Shown piece after piece: positions 34,217-43,018 of a stretch of DNA of 64,000 nt. Below the pieces are notes generated by a model, which made no database searches, was not told where the DNA came from, and worked only from the letters and a program-made list of their open reading frames with translations. Source of the DNA: Archaeoglobus sp. (GTDB lineage Archaea; Halobacteriota; Archaeoglobi; Archaeoglobales; Archaeoglobaceae); contig NZ_JACDNT010000001.1 of the NCBI RefSeq assembly GCF_017656475.1, positions 56,537 to 120,536 of the forward strand, written 5' to 3'. The stretch's first letter is position 1; every line of letters starts with the position of its first letter. A program made the position numbers and the translations under genes.

Positions 34217-35187
34217 ACTCCGAAACTCTTGAAAAAATTAAGGAAGAGTGCAGGAAGCTTCCTGATGACGTCAGCTATATAGTCGGCTTTGTCAAAAAGC
34301 AGGGCGAGCCGAGAGAGGTTCTGAAAGTTCTCAAGCCCGATGAGATTGACAGACTGTCATACTCACCTCTTTCCTTCAACAATCCTGCAAGAATCGTGAT
34401 GGATCTGATGAAGACCGATGGTAAGATTGCGGTGATTGCGAAGGGTTGCGATGCAAGAGCACTAAAGCAGCTTGAGAAGGAAGAAAAGATTGAAAGGAAC
34501 AGACTATACATCATCGGTATTTCCTGCCCGGGAGTTATTGACTACAGGAAGTTCAGGAACGCCGTCAAATTCCGCCTTCCAGAAATCGAGAGTGTCGAGC
34601 TTGTCGGTGATGAAGTTATCGTTAAAGCTAATGGAGAGGAGCAGAGGATTCCGTTCAGCGAGGTCATTTTTGAGAACTGCCTCTACTGTGAGCAGCCCAC
34701 TCCTAAAGACTATGACGTGTTAATCGGAGAGCCGAGAGAGGGAAAGCTGGACTTTTCAGACATAGAAGAGTTCGAAAAGCTTGACAGAGAAGAAAGGTGG
34801 AGCTACTGGATGGATGTTTTCAGCAAATGCATACGCTGCCACGCATGCAGGCAGGTATGCCCGCTCTGCTACTGCGAAGAATGTCTTGTGGATCCATCCA
34901 ACCTTGCAGTTTCACCTATGACTCCGGCTGAAGAGAAGGCTGCCTATCCAAGAGTTCTCGGAAAGACGGTAAGTGCGTCCGACAACATGGTGTATCATCT
35001 TATAAGGGTGCTGCACCACGCAGGAAGGTGTGCTGGATGCGGAGAGTGTGAGAGAGCCTGCCCGATGGAGTTGCCGCTGCTTAAGCTGGAGAGGAAGCTC
35101 AAGAAGGTCGTTTACGAGGTGTTCAACTACAGCCCAGATGAGGAGATACCGTTCCTCTCAAAGCTTGACATTCTTCCAGAGGGGTGA
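34213..35187 (+). CDS. FlxB-like iron-sulfur protein (FrhB/FdhB-related N-terminus)
   Basis: A 324-residue protein. The N-terminal half has VIAKGCDARALKQLEKEEKI and IIGISCPGVID, which recall the F420-reducing hydrogenase beta/formate dehydrogenase beta fold; a CLYCEQP site lies near residue 157. The C-terminal half carries ferredoxin motifs CIRCHACRQVCPLCYCEEC (about 205-223) and CAGCGECERACP (about 273-284). This combination is found in Flx-Hdr type operons of sulfate reducers, where it passes electrons between the flavin subunit and FlxD. Overlap with the preceding gene and five-base gap to the next support one complex. Confidence 0.8.
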   Translation: MNSETLEKIKEECRKLPDDVSYIVGFVKKQGEPREVLKVLKPDEIDRLSYSPLSFNNPARIVMDLMKTDGKIAVIAKGCDARALKQLEKEEKIERNRLYIIGISCPGVIDYRKFRNAVKFRLPEIESVELVGDEVIVKANGEEQRIPFSEVIFENCLYCEQPTPKDYDVLIGEPREGKLDFSDIEEFEKLDREERWSYWMDVFSKCIRCHACRQVCPLCYCEECLVDPSNLAVSPMTPAEEKAAYPRVLGKTVSASDNMVYHLIRVLHHAGRCAGCGECERACPMELPLLKLERKLKKVVYEVFNYSPDEEIPFLSKLDILPEG

Positions 35188-35192
35188 TGCTG

Positions 35193-36197
35193 ATGAAAGT
35201 CTACGCTGGTAATTTCCTGAAGGATGTTGTTGCAAAACTGCTCGATGACGGATACAGGGTTTATGCTCCAGTTAAGGAGAAGAACTATCACGTTTTCAAG
35301 GCTGTTGAAAATGCCGATGAGGTCGATTTTGATTACATAAACACCAAGAAGTCACCGAAGGATGTAACTTTCCCTGAAAATGAGGTTCTGATAAAGTATG
35401 GCGAGTGGGTTGAAGAAATTCCTGCTCAGGCAGACAAAACTGCCATTGTTGGAATCAGGCCATGCGACATACAGGGATTAAGGCTCATGGACAGGGTATT
35501 TCTTGAGGACATCACCGATCCGTATTATGAGGCAAAGAGGAAGAATCTGCTTGTTGTTGGCTACGCCTGCAACGAGGCTGGCGATTACTGTTTCTGCACG
35601 AGTGTTGGTTTGAGTCCATTCAAGAGTAATTACGCGGATATCATCGTAACAGACCTGGGTGATAAGCAGGTTGTGGAGATTCAGAGCGAAAAAGGAGAAG
35701 TTGTAGCTTCAAAATTTAATCTAAGCGATGCGAGCGATGAAGACATAAGCAGAAAGAAGGAGCTGGAGCAGAAAGTGCTCAGCTCATTTGTCAGAAGTGT
35801 AAACACGGAGAATCTGAAGGAGAGGATGGCAGAAGTCTTTAACAGCGACTACTGGAAAGAGGTTGCAGAAAACTGCGTGAGTTGCGGAACCTGCACGTAC
35901 CTCTGCCCAACCTGCTTCTGCTTCGACATATTCGATGATGGGGAACTTAAGGGTGTCAGAATAAGAGCTTGGGATAGCTGTCAGTTCCCTCTGCACACAC
36001 TTGAGAGTTCAAGCCACAATCCACGAAGGGAGAAATGGCAGAGGTTGAGAAACAGATTCTATGACAAGTTCTATTACATGCTTGTCAGGAAAGGAGAGTT
36101 TTACTGTGTGGGATGCGGAAGGTGCATTGCAGGATGTCCTGTGGGTATAGACATTGCTGAAGTAATCAACAATATTCCGTCGGAGGTGAAACAATGA
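35193..36197 (+). CDS. FlxC-like iron-sulfur protein (sulfhydrogenase beta/AsrA type)
   Basis: The 334-residue protein matches the sulfhydrogenase beta (HydB) and anaerobic sulfite reductase A pattern: IVGIRPCDIQGLRLMDRVF near residue 90, GYACNEAGDYCFCTS near 125, and two [4Fe-4S] motifs CVSCGTCTYLCPTCFCFD (about 230-247) and CVGCGRCIAGCP (about 307-318). In those enzymes this subunit works with an FAD/NAD(P) partner, here encoded next with a four-base overlap. The ATG at 35193 is used because GGGGTGA is spaced for it; GTG 35184 overlaps the preceding stop. Confidence 0.85.
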   Translation: MKVYAGNFLKDVVAKLLDDGYRVYAPVKEKNYHVFKAVENADEVDFDYINTKKSPKDVTFPENEVLIKYGEWVEEIPAQADKTAIVGIRPCDIQGLRLMDRVFLEDITDPYYEAKRKNLLVVGYACNEAGDYCFCTSVGLSPFKSNYADIIVTDLGDKQVVEIQSEKGEVVASKFNLSDASDEDISRKKELEQKVLSSFVRSVNTENLKERMAEVFNSDYWKEVAENCVSCGTCTYLCPTCFCFDIFDDGELKGVRIRAWDSCQFPLHTLESSSHNPRREKWQRLRNRFYDKFYYMLVRKGEFYCVGCGRCIAGCPVGIDIAEVINNIPSEVKQ

Positions 36198-37039
36198 GTT
36201 CCGTTTTTGATGAACCAATGAAAAATCCGTATTTGCCATATAAAGCTGAAATTGTGGAGATTCGAGATGAAGTGAAGGGAGTGAGGCCGATAAAGACATT
36301 CAAAATCAGGCTTATCGGGAGAGAGAGGTTTGACTACCAGTCTGGACAAGGATGCCTCGTTTCAGTCTTCGGGAGAGGTGAGAGCTGGTTCACCATTGCC
36401 AACTCCCCCACTCGTCCCGACCTTGAGTTCAGCATTCTCAAGACAGGAAAGGTGACGACGAAGTTGCACGAAATGGAGGTCGGAGATGTTGTGGGGATAA
36501 GAGGGCCTTTGGGCAGAGGATTCCCGCTTGAAGAATGGAAGGGAATGAACATAATCACCATCGGTGGTGGTATCGGTCAGACTCCTTTGAGATCAATCTA
36601 CCAATACGTTATCGACAACGAGAAAGATTACGGAGACCTCACGATCGTTTACGGAGCGAGAACGTCCAGAGACCTGTGCTACAAGGATGAGCTCTTCGAG
36701 CTTAAGGAGCAGGGTTACAATGTTGAACTCTCCATAGACAACCAGGAACCTGACTGGCCATACTTTGTTGGATTCGTGCCGGACAACTTGAAGAGAATTA
36801 AGCCAGATCCAAAGGACACGATTGCTATTACCTGCGGTCCGCCGATAATGATAAAAATAACTCTCGGAGTGCTCAAGGATTTAGGCTTCAAGGAGGATCA
36901 GATATACACAACACTTGAAAGGAGAATGAAGTGCGGAATTGGCAAGTGTGGAAAGTGCAAGCTTGAGAGCATTTACGTTTGCAGGGATGGGCCGGTGTTC
37001 AGGTATGATGAGTTATCAAGATTACTTGAGGAAGCGTGA
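36194..37039 (+). CDS. FlxA-like FAD/NAD(P) oxidoreductase (sulfhydrogenase gamma/AsrB type)
   Basis: A 281-residue ferredoxin-NADP reductase-like flavoprotein. It has the flavin-binding barrel (residues about 15-105, with FTIANSPTRPDLEFSI and GIRGPLGRGFPL), the nucleotide site ITIGGGIGQTPLRSI near 117, and the C-terminal [2Fe-2S] motif MKCGIGKCGKCK with a fourth cysteine in YVCRDGPVF, as in sulfhydrogenase gamma and dihydroorotate dehydrogenase electron-transfer subunits. It probably oxidises NADH or NADPH and feeds the FlxB/C/D relay to HdrA. Nucleotide preference is not readable by eye. Confidence 0.9.
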   Translation: MSSVFDEPMKNPYLPYKAEIVEIRDEVKGVRPIKTFKIRLIGRERFDYQSGQGCLVSVFGRGESWFTIANSPTRPDLEFSILKTGKVTTKLHEMEVGDVVGIRGPLGRGFPLEEWKGMNIITIGGGIGQTPLRSIYQYVIDNEKDYGDLTIVYGARTSRDLCYKDELFELKEQGYNVELSIDNQEPDWPYFVGFVPDNLKRIKPDPKDTIAITCGPPIMIKITLGVLKDLGFKEDQIYTTLERRMKCGIGKCGKCKLESIYVCRDGPVFRYDELSRLLEEA

Positions 37040-37051
37040 AGGGGTGGTAGC

Positions 37052-37570
37052 ATGCCCATTAACCTGAAAGAGGAGAGAGATCCCGAACTCGTAAAGCAAA
37101 TTGTTGAGGTTGGAGGAGAAGATTTGTTGAAATGCTACCAATGCGGGACCTGTATAGCTGACTGTCCAACTGGCATAGCTGATGAACCGCTTAGTGTGAA
37201 AAGACTGATTCACATCGCCAAGCTGGGGCTGGCTGAAGTGCTAATAGAAGATGAGAGTCCTTGGATGTGTGTAACATGCACTGGCTGTGAGGAGCGCTGT
37301 CCGAGAGATGCGAGGCCGTTTGAAATCGTTCTCGCTATAAGAAGATGGCAGTGCTTGGAGGACGAAACCTACATCCCGCAAACTTTGACTGAGATTTACG
37401 AGAGAGGTCACACTCAGAACGTGGTAAATCCGATGAGAGAGGAACTTGATCTGCCGGAGATAAAGACTGTCGCGACGAGAGAAGATTTGCTGGAGAAGTT
37501 CAGACAGCTGCTGAGAGAAACCAGAGTTGTGAAGGAGCACGGATACATGTTTGGGATAATGGAGGGGTGA
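37052..37570 (+). CDS. hdrC: heterodisulfide reductase subunit C-like
   Basis: A 172-residue HdrC with two cubane motifs, CYQCGTCIADCPTG (about residues 29-42) and CVTCTGCEERCPRD (about 74-87), flanked by helices. HdrC links HdrA to the catalytic HdrB in the HdrABC core. A GGGTGGT ribosome site precedes the ATG, 12 bases after the flavin oxidoreductase stop. The gene order HdrC then HdrB is the usual one. It overlaps the hdrB ribosome site at its 3' end. Confidence 0.93.
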   Translation: MPINLKEERDPELVKQIVEVGGEDLLKCYQCGTCIADCPTGIADEPLSVKRLIHIAKLGLAEVLIEDESPWMCVTCTGCEERCPRDARPFEIVLAIRRWQCLEDETYIPQTLTEIYERGHTQNVVNPMREELDLPEIKTVATREDLLEKFRQLLRETRVVKEHGYMFGIMEG

Positions 37571-37572
37571 AC

Positions 37573-38463
37573 ATGAAAGTCGGACTTTTCTTGGGATGCA
37601 ACATGCCAGCTTTGAGGCCTGACAATGAAAAGGCAATAAGAGTCTCACTTGAATCACTTGGTGTTGAGGTTGTTGACCTTGAAGGAGCTGCATGCTGTCC
37701 CGCTTACGGAACTTTCTGGTCAGCAGATGAAGAAGCTGCACTTGCTGTCGGAGCTTGGAACTACTCAATAGCGGAAAAAATGGGGGTGGACATGGTTGTT
37801 CAGTGCGGAAGCTGCTACTCAACGCTGAAAATGAGCAGACACAAGCTCATTAACGGAAAGCTGCAGGAAATCAACGAGAAGTTCCTGTCAAAGGTTGGGG
37901 CAAAGTATGAGGGAAAGAGTGACACCAAGCACATAACAGACTTCCTTTACAATACTATAGGAGTTGACAAAATAAAAAGCAGCCTGAAATACTCAATGAA
38001 GGGTTTAAAGGCCGTTGTGCAGGTACCCTGCCACACGATCAGGCCGAGCAAAATCCTCGGCTTTGACGATCCTGAAAACCCACAGGTTCTTAAGGAGTTG
38101 ACAAGAGCACTGGGGGCTGAGGTTCCAACCTTTACAAGAGACAAGCAGTGCTGTGGAGGGGCTGGAGGTTACGCAAGGAATAACAGAAGGGCTGCACTGG
38201 AATTCCTCAAGCTGAAGCTCGATTCAATGAAGGAAGAGGTTGATCCAGACTGCATTGTCGTCTCATGCATCACATGCCTTATGTGGATGGATGAAGCTCA
38301 GGAGGAGATGAGAAAACTTGGGATGATTGATTACAGCATTCCTGTTTTCGACTACAACCAGCTTCTTGCAATCTGCCAGGGACATGACCCACAGAAGGTT
38401 GCGAGAATTGCCGCAACGCCAAGAGATGAAGTTATAGTCAAGATTCTTGAGAACAAAATCTAA
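37573..38463 (+). CDS. hdrB: heterodisulfide reductase subunit B-like
   Basis: The 296-residue HdrB has two CCG domains: the first with GAACCPAYGTFW (about residues 38-49) and VVQCGSCYSTL, the second with VPCHTIRPS, KQCCGGAGGY (about 190-199) and VVSCITCLMW. These ligate two noncubane [4Fe-4S] clusters that reduce the disulfide. In a sulfate reducer the natural acceptor may be CoM-S-S-CoB-like or DsrC trisulfide; sequence does not tell. The start is ATG 37573, preceded by GGAGGGGTGA; GTG 37567 overlaps the hdrC stop. It is the last gene of the cluster. Confidence 0.93.
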   Translation: MKVGLFLGCNMPALRPDNEKAIRVSLESLGVEVVDLEGAACCPAYGTFWSADEEAALAVGAWNYSIAEKMGVDMVVQCGSCYSTLKMSRHKLINGKLQEINEKFLSKVGAKYEGKSDTKHITDFLYNTIGVDKIKSSLKYSMKGLKAVVQVPCHTIRPSKILGFDDPENPQVLKELTRALGAEVPTFTRDKQCCGGAGGYARNNRRAALEFLKLKLDSMKEEVDPDCIVVSCITCLMWMDEAQEEMRKLGMIDYSIPVFDYNQLLAICQGHDPQKVARIAATPRDEVIVKILENKI

Positions 38464-38478
38464 TTTTTTGTTTTTTGT
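38464..38478 (+). terminator. T-tract terminator of the Hdr-Flx cluster
   Basis: Two six-T runs separated by G (TTTTTTGTTTTTTGT) follow directly after the hdrB stop codon, the typical archaeal intrinsic terminator. Confidence 0.6.
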
Positions 38479-38570
38479 CTATAATATTAGGTTGATATTA
38501 ATTAGTTGCTCATAATTATTACAATTATTTCATTAAAAAAATTTATATTGTTTAATATCTTTAAGCATTC

Positions 38571-40358
38571 ATGAAGGCGTACATACTTGCCGCCTTGCTT
38601 CTATGCCTGGCAGTTGGTACTGCCAGTGGATATGAAGTTGTGAAGAGTTGTGGTAAAGGATACATCGCAGATTTAGGAAATGGTAAATATCTGATGCACC
38701 TCGAGGGCACCCCATACGAAATGGGTTACCAGCACGGCTGCCTTGCCGGAGAGCAGGTTGAAAGAATGACTAAGGAGTTCGTTAAAACTGTCCTTGAAGG
38801 TTACGACATTCCGGAAGACCTGATTCCGGGCCTTTTGGAGTTGGGAAAGGAGGTTGCAAAGAAGAACGAGAAGCATGTCCCTTCAGAGTTCATTGAGGAG
38901 ATGAAAGGTATTGCGGACGGTGCAAGTGATGCTGGTTACGATGTCAGCTACGAAGATGTTCTACTTCTGAATATGGGGTTCGACGTCATACTGAGTATAG
39001 CGTATCCGATAGCCACGCCAATTGTCGCGTGGCAGGACAAAGAAGGAATTGCATGTGACGGCTTCGTAGCCATGGACGATGCCACTTCTGACGGAAGAGT
39101 TCTGATGGGAAGGAGCTTCATGTTCAATCCGGAAGTCTTCCATGAGGTTGCAATGCTTATAGAGCAGTATCCTGAAAAGGGGCACAGATTCGTGAGTGTC
39201 TCTGCTCCCGGATTCGTGGGGGTGACCGCTGCGATGAGCTCAGCAGGAATCGCCATAGGAATGGACATGGTTCCCGCTATGGACACAGAGCCGTTTGTTT
39301 CAGGAATGGGATGCTTGCTCACTGCAAGACAGGTTGTTCAGTACGCAGATGAGCTAAGTGATGCCGTTAACATGGTCAAGGGCTCCAAGAGAGGAGTTCC
39401 ATGGCTCTACGTAGTTGGAGACGGACAGGGAAGGGAGAGGGGTGGAGCGGTGCTTGAAGTTTCGGCAGATAAGTTTGCTGTCAGGTACATGGACTACGAG
39501 TATCCTGACTGGGCCATGTCCTACGACTTACCGAGGCAGATTGAGGACAAGGACGATCTGGTTGTTCTGGCGAACCACTACATCGTTCCCGAGATGTACT
39601 CCACCATAAGCTACGCCGTTAAGGACTCGCTATGGAGGTACGAGACTCTCACGAGCCTGATTTTGGAGAATTACGGAAGTATTGATGTTGAGAAGGGAAA
39701 GGAGCTTATAGATTATCTCCACCCACCAAACTACGGCTATTACGGCGAAGATGAAAATATACCGGTGGCTGCAACAAGAACACTGTTCGATCTGACCAAT
39801 CTGGAACTGTGGAGCCTTTATGGAATGTACACAGATCCGTGGGCTCACTGGAAGATTGAAGCTGAAAGCCAAACAGTCGGGCTGGACAAGGCATGGAAAG
39901 ACACTGAGGGAGATGTTGCCGGGCCTTCCTGGAAGCCAATAAACTACGGAGCACCGATTATCGACAAGGAAAAAATGCTTGATGCTGAAGAGATGGAGAA
40001 GCTTTCAAGTGCTGATAGAAGCTACGTTGAGCAGTGTGTCAAGGCGTATGCGGGAAATCCGAACTATGCCACAATTCACCTGAGATTTAACGTGCAAAAT
40101 TCTGCAAACATCAGACTTACGGTTGCTGATCAAAACGATGGGCTCGAAATCTACGCGTGGAACTACAACACCAATGACTGGCAGAAGGTTTACGGCAGAG
40201 TTTATCCTTCCGGTTTCACCACAGTGACTCTTTCTCTTGGTGATGAATTCGTAAATAATGGCAAAGTGGATTTGGTCTTGATTTCAGAGGCCAAATGGAA
40301 GTTCGGCATGATTTACGACAAGGCGTGTGTGGCTGTGGATGCTGCGGCGGTAACTTGA
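38571..40358 (+). CDS. secreted C45-type NTN hydrolase (acyltransferase-like)
   Basis: A 595-residue exported protein: signal peptide of about 20 residues (ILAALLLCLAVGTASG), then an N-terminal-nucleophile fold with GTPYEMGYQHG, ALLLNMGFD-like strands (written DVLLLNMGFD in the protein) and the putative self-processing cysteine C162 in IACDGF, followed by ATSDGRVLMGRSFMFN, the hallmark order of peptidase family C45/phospholipase-B-like proteins. A C-terminal region of about 120 residues is probably a beta-rich add-on. Substrates of this family include penicillins, peptides and lipids; none can be assigned. It is monocistronic, preceded by an AT-rich stretch with AATTTATATTG. Confidence 0.8.
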   Translation: MKAYILAALLLCLAVGTASGYEVVKSCGKGYIADLGNGKYLMHLEGTPYEMGYQHGCLAGEQVERMTKEFVKTVLEGYDIPEDLIPGLLELGKEVAKKNEKHVPSEFIEEMKGIADGASDAGYDVSYEDVLLLNMGFDVILSIAYPIATPIVAWQDKEGIACDGFVAMDDATSDGRVLMGRSFMFNPEVFHEVAMLIEQYPEKGHRFVSVSAPGFVGVTAAMSSAGIAIGMDMVPAMDTEPFVSGMGCLLTARQVVQYADELSDAVNMVKGSKRGVPWLYVVGDGQGRERGGAVLEVSADKFAVRYMDYEYPDWAMSYDLPRQIEDKDDLVVLANHYIVPEMYSTISYAVKDSLWRYETLTSLILENYGSIDVEKGKELIDYLHPPNYGYYGEDENIPVAATRTLFDLTNLELWSLYGMYTDPWAHWKIEAESQTVGLDKAWKDTEGDVAGPSWKPINYGAPIIDKEKMLDAEEMEKLSSADRSYVEQCVKAYAGNPNYATIHLRFNVQNSANIRLTVADQNDGLEIYAWNYNTNDWQKVYGRVYPSGFTTVTLSLGDEFVNNGKVDLVLISEAKWKFGMIYDKACVAVDAAAVT

Positions 40359-40452
40359 TTTTTAACCTATTTTAAATTAAATTAAATTTTTTATTAAGAT
40401 TTTTCGACAATTCCACTGAAAAGCTCATTAACCTCTCCCTCGCTCAAAGGCC

Positions 40453-41283
40453 ATGAAAAAGTGGATCGTCCTCACCTCAACCATAATCTTCTGGGGACTG
40501 GCCTTTACGGCCATAAAGTACTCTGTAAAATACCTTTCACCAATTTCAGTCGCATCTCTAAGATTTGCCATTGCAAATGTCCTGTTTGCCTTGCTCATCA
40601 TCAAATGAGAAAGGATTAGGTGGGATGATCTGCCAAAGGTCTTTGCTCTTGGAATCTTTGGCGTTTCTGTTTACCACATCTTCCTCAATCTCGGAGAGGT
40701 TTACATCTCATCAGGAGTAGCGAGCGTTGTAATCGCTCTCGCTCCCATCTTCGTTCTATTTCTTTCCGCAATTTTTCTGAATGAGAAGATAACATACAGT
40801 AAGGTTTTCGGAACCATACTTGCTTTTGCCGGAGTTGCTGTAATATCTGACCCATCATACGACAACATTTACGGAATAGCGCTTGTCATGATAAGCACAA
40901 TAGCTGCAGCAATCTACACAACCTTCGGGAAGAGCCTGCTTTCAAAGTACGACCCCGTAACTCTGACCAGCAACGCGATGATTCTGGGAGCAATTCCGCT
41001 CTACCCATTCCTCCCCCAATCAATTCTTTCCTTGCAAAATGACCCGGCACTTATAGCCTCAATAGTTTTCCTTGGGATATTCTCGACTTTTCTTGGATAT
41101 CTCGGCTGGTATTACTTTCTCGAAAAAGAGGAGGCGTCGAGAGCATCAGTATTCCTGCTCGCCATCCCGGTGGTTTCCTTGATAGCGGGCAGCGTTTTGC
41201 TTTCAGAACCCCTAACTATCAAAACCCTTGCCGGTTCCGGGTTGGTGCTTTTGGGAATATACATAGTGCTGAGAAAGAGATAA
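40453..41283 (+). pseudogene. EamA/DMT-family transporter interrupted by TGA
   Basis: From ATG 40453 the frame encodes a drug/metabolite transporter: IFWGLAFTAIKYSVKYLSP, SVASLRFAIANVLFALLIIK, then TGA at 40606-40608, then straight on in the same frame with RIRWDDLPKVFALGIFGVS, VIALAPIFVLFLSAIFLNEK and the second EamA repeat ending GIYIVLRKR at 41283. About ten membrane helices are predicted over 276 codons. A single nonsense change (for example AGA, CGA or GGA to TGA) would account for it. No selenocysteine context is evident. Either a recent pseudogene or a base-call error. The downstream part alone lacks a good start until ATG 40888. Confidence 0.8.
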
Positions 41284-41306
41284 ATCCAGTCGTGAGAAAT
41301 AGCAGT

Positions 41307-41480
41307 ATGACCAAGCTTGAGAATATCTACTGCGCGAGGTGCGGTTCAGAGTTTGACCTCAATGTGAGGAGAACAACGAGCTACTCAGGCCCGCTCCACA
41401 TCCCAAACCTCTACTGTCCCTTCTGCGGTTCGAGGAGGTTGACGAAGAAAAAAGGGATTTTCTTCAACTCATCCCCTTAG
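41307..41480 (+). CDS. small zinc-ribbon protein
   Basis: A 57-residue protein with two CxxC knuckles, CARCGSEF (about residues 9-12) and CPFCGSRR (about 42-45), separated by about 30 residues with TTSYSGPLHIPNLY. This is a minimal zinc ribbon of unknown role. The ATG at 41307 is used; an in-frame GTG at 41292 is possible. It follows the interrupted transporter by 23 bp and overlaps the convergent moaB by 17 bases. No family name is offered. Confidence 0.65.
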   Translation: MTKLENIYCARCGSEFDLNVRRTTSYSGPLHIPNLYCPFCGSRRLTKKKGIFFNSSP

Positions 41481-41967
41481 CGTGACTTAAAATGTGCTTC
41501 AACGAGCCTTTGATGATCTCAATCCCCAGCCTGACAGCCTTGCTTGAGCCGGGAAGACAGAAGATGACCTTATCTCCCACAATACCTGCAGTTGCCCTTG
41601 AGAGGATTGCAGAGTATCCAACTTCCTGATAGCTCAGCATTCTGAAAATCTCCCCGAAACCATCAATTTTTTTCGTAAAAAGCGGCTCCACAGCCTCAAC
41701 TGTAACATCTTTCGGATTTAAGCCAGTGCCACCAGTAATCATGCAAACGTCAGCCTCTTCAAGAGCCTCAAAGACAGCCTTTCTTATCAGCATAACGTCG
41801 TCAGGAACGAGAAAGTAGAGTGAGGCATCGAAGCTTTCCACAAGCAGCTTCCCGGAAGCATCGTCTTCGGGTATGTTCTCCACACCCTTGACTTCACCAT
41901 ACTTCTCGTATCTGCTTGTGGATACAGTTATGACAGCAACCTGGTAATCCAGATCTTTTTCGTGCAT
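41464..41967 (-). CDS. moaB: molybdenum cofactor biosynthesis protein MoaB/MogA
   Basis: The 167-residue protein has the MPT-binding fold: VAVITVSTSRYEKYGE at the start, ITGGTGLNPKDVTVEAVEPL near residue 84, and GYSAILSRATAGIVGDKVIF followed by LPGSSKAVRLG. It adenylates molybdopterin on the way to molybdenum or tungsten cofactor, needed for the tungsten/molybdenum enzymes of this lineage. The ATG at 41967 is preceded by GGTGG; it shares one base with the fen stop (TGATG), so the two are co-translated though functionally unrelated. Confidence 0.92.
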   Translation of the reverse strand: MHEKDLDYQVAVITVSTSRYEKYGEVKGVENIPEDDASGKLLVESFDASLYFLVPDDVMLIRKAVFEALEEADVCMITGGTGLNPKDVTVEAVEPLFTKKIDGFGEIFRMLSYQEVGYSAILSRATAGIVGDKVIFCLPGSSKAVRLGIEIIKGSLKHILSHAKGMS

Positions 41968-42977
41968 CAGAACCACCTTTCAAGAGTAGCCTGAGTGGAC
42001 TTCAACGCCTTCAGCTTTTCCAGGGCTTTTTCAACCCTCTCCCTGCTGAAGTCATGCTCCTCGCAGAGGAACTCAATTGCTTTCTCAAAATCGGGCTCCC
42101 TGAACTCAATCTTGTAGTCATCAGTAACGGGAGGGTTTAGGAAAAAGTTCCTTATCTCCTCAACATATGGTATGCTCACTTTCAGTGCTTTGAGCGCTCT
42201 GAAAATGTCTCCGTAAGTTTTGACGTAGTTCAAAGCCTTCTTCACACCAACGCCCTTCACACCCTCGTTGTAGTCCGTGCCGACAAGAATTGCTATATCT
42301 ACAATCTGCTCTCTCGTCAAACCGAGTCTTCTGAGATTTTCTTCAAGAATTATTATCTCAGGCTTAACATCAACATACACATTTTTTCCGGGGAGCTTCC
42401 TCTTTCCAGTTATGGCAAGATTTCTCGCCAGCCTCGGACTTCCGAAAAGGAGAGAGTCGTAATCCTGACTTCCAGTAAATTCCACATCCCCCCTTGCTGC
42501 CATGTACGCTGCCTGAGCTTCTCCCTCTGAGGGAGCATCAAGATATGGAATACCAATGTAGCTCAAAAGCGTCTTTGCAGATTCGACAACATACTCGTCA
42601 ACTCTTCCTGCAGCTTGCGCATACTTCTTCGCTTCTTTGTCTCCCGCTTGCAACGCTGCAACCCACATCTCCTCCGCCTCAGCCCTCCTTTTCTTCCTCT
42701 CCTCAATTTCAGCCCTCTTGAAATCCGGAGGTTCTCCATCAAACACGAATACTGGCCTTATTCCAATCTCAACCATGTTTGAAACCCTGTAAAGAATTCC
42801 AGAAAGGTGAGATGTAATCCTGCCTTGCGAATCCTTTAGCGGTGTACCGTCAGGCTGTCTTATAATCGAGATGAACTGGTAAAGAGTGTTAAACGCATCG
42901 ATTGCAATCTTCTTTCCGGAAAAGTACTCAAGCTCGACCTCTTCCCTCTCAAAGAGGTCGCCAATATCTGCACCCAT
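41967..42977 (-). CDS. fen: flap endonuclease 1
   Basis: The 336-residue FEN-1 removes 5' flaps during lagging-strand maturation and base excision repair. It begins [19 protein letters not shown]; the glycine after Met and the N-region aspartate in [15 protein letters not shown] belong to the active site, as do [20 protein letters not shown] and [18 protein letters not shown] (helix-2-turn-helix). The last residues, TQATLERWF, are a PIP box that binds the PCNA clamp. The sequence agrees closely with what I remember of the A. fulgidus enzyme but appears not identical to the type strain. Confidence 0.97.
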   Translation of the reverse strand: MGADIGDLFEREEVELEYFSGKKIAIDAFNTLYQFISIIRQPDGTPLKDSQGRITSHLSGILYRVSNMVEIGIRPVFVFDGEPPDFKRAEIEERKKRRAEAEEMWVAALQAGDKEAKKYAQAAGRVDEYVVESAKTLLSYIGIPYLDAPSEGEAQAAYMAARGDVEFTGSQDYDSLLFGSPRLARNLAITGKRKLPGKNVYVDVKPEIIILEENLRRLGLTREQIVDIAILVGTDYNEGVKGVGVKKALNYVKTYGDIFRALKALKVSIPYVEEIRNFFLNPPVTDDYKIEFREPDFEKAIEFLCEEHDFSRERVEKALEKLKALKSTQATLERWF

Positions 42978-43018
42978 GATAAACCTTGATAAGAATGCTT
43001 AAAAATCTTTACTGAGAA

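Noticed and set aside
40606..40608. TGA in the transporter as selenocysteine
   Set aside because: The codon lies at a loop end after a membrane helix in an EamA protein, a family not known for selenocysteine, and no SECIS-like hairpin was noticed.
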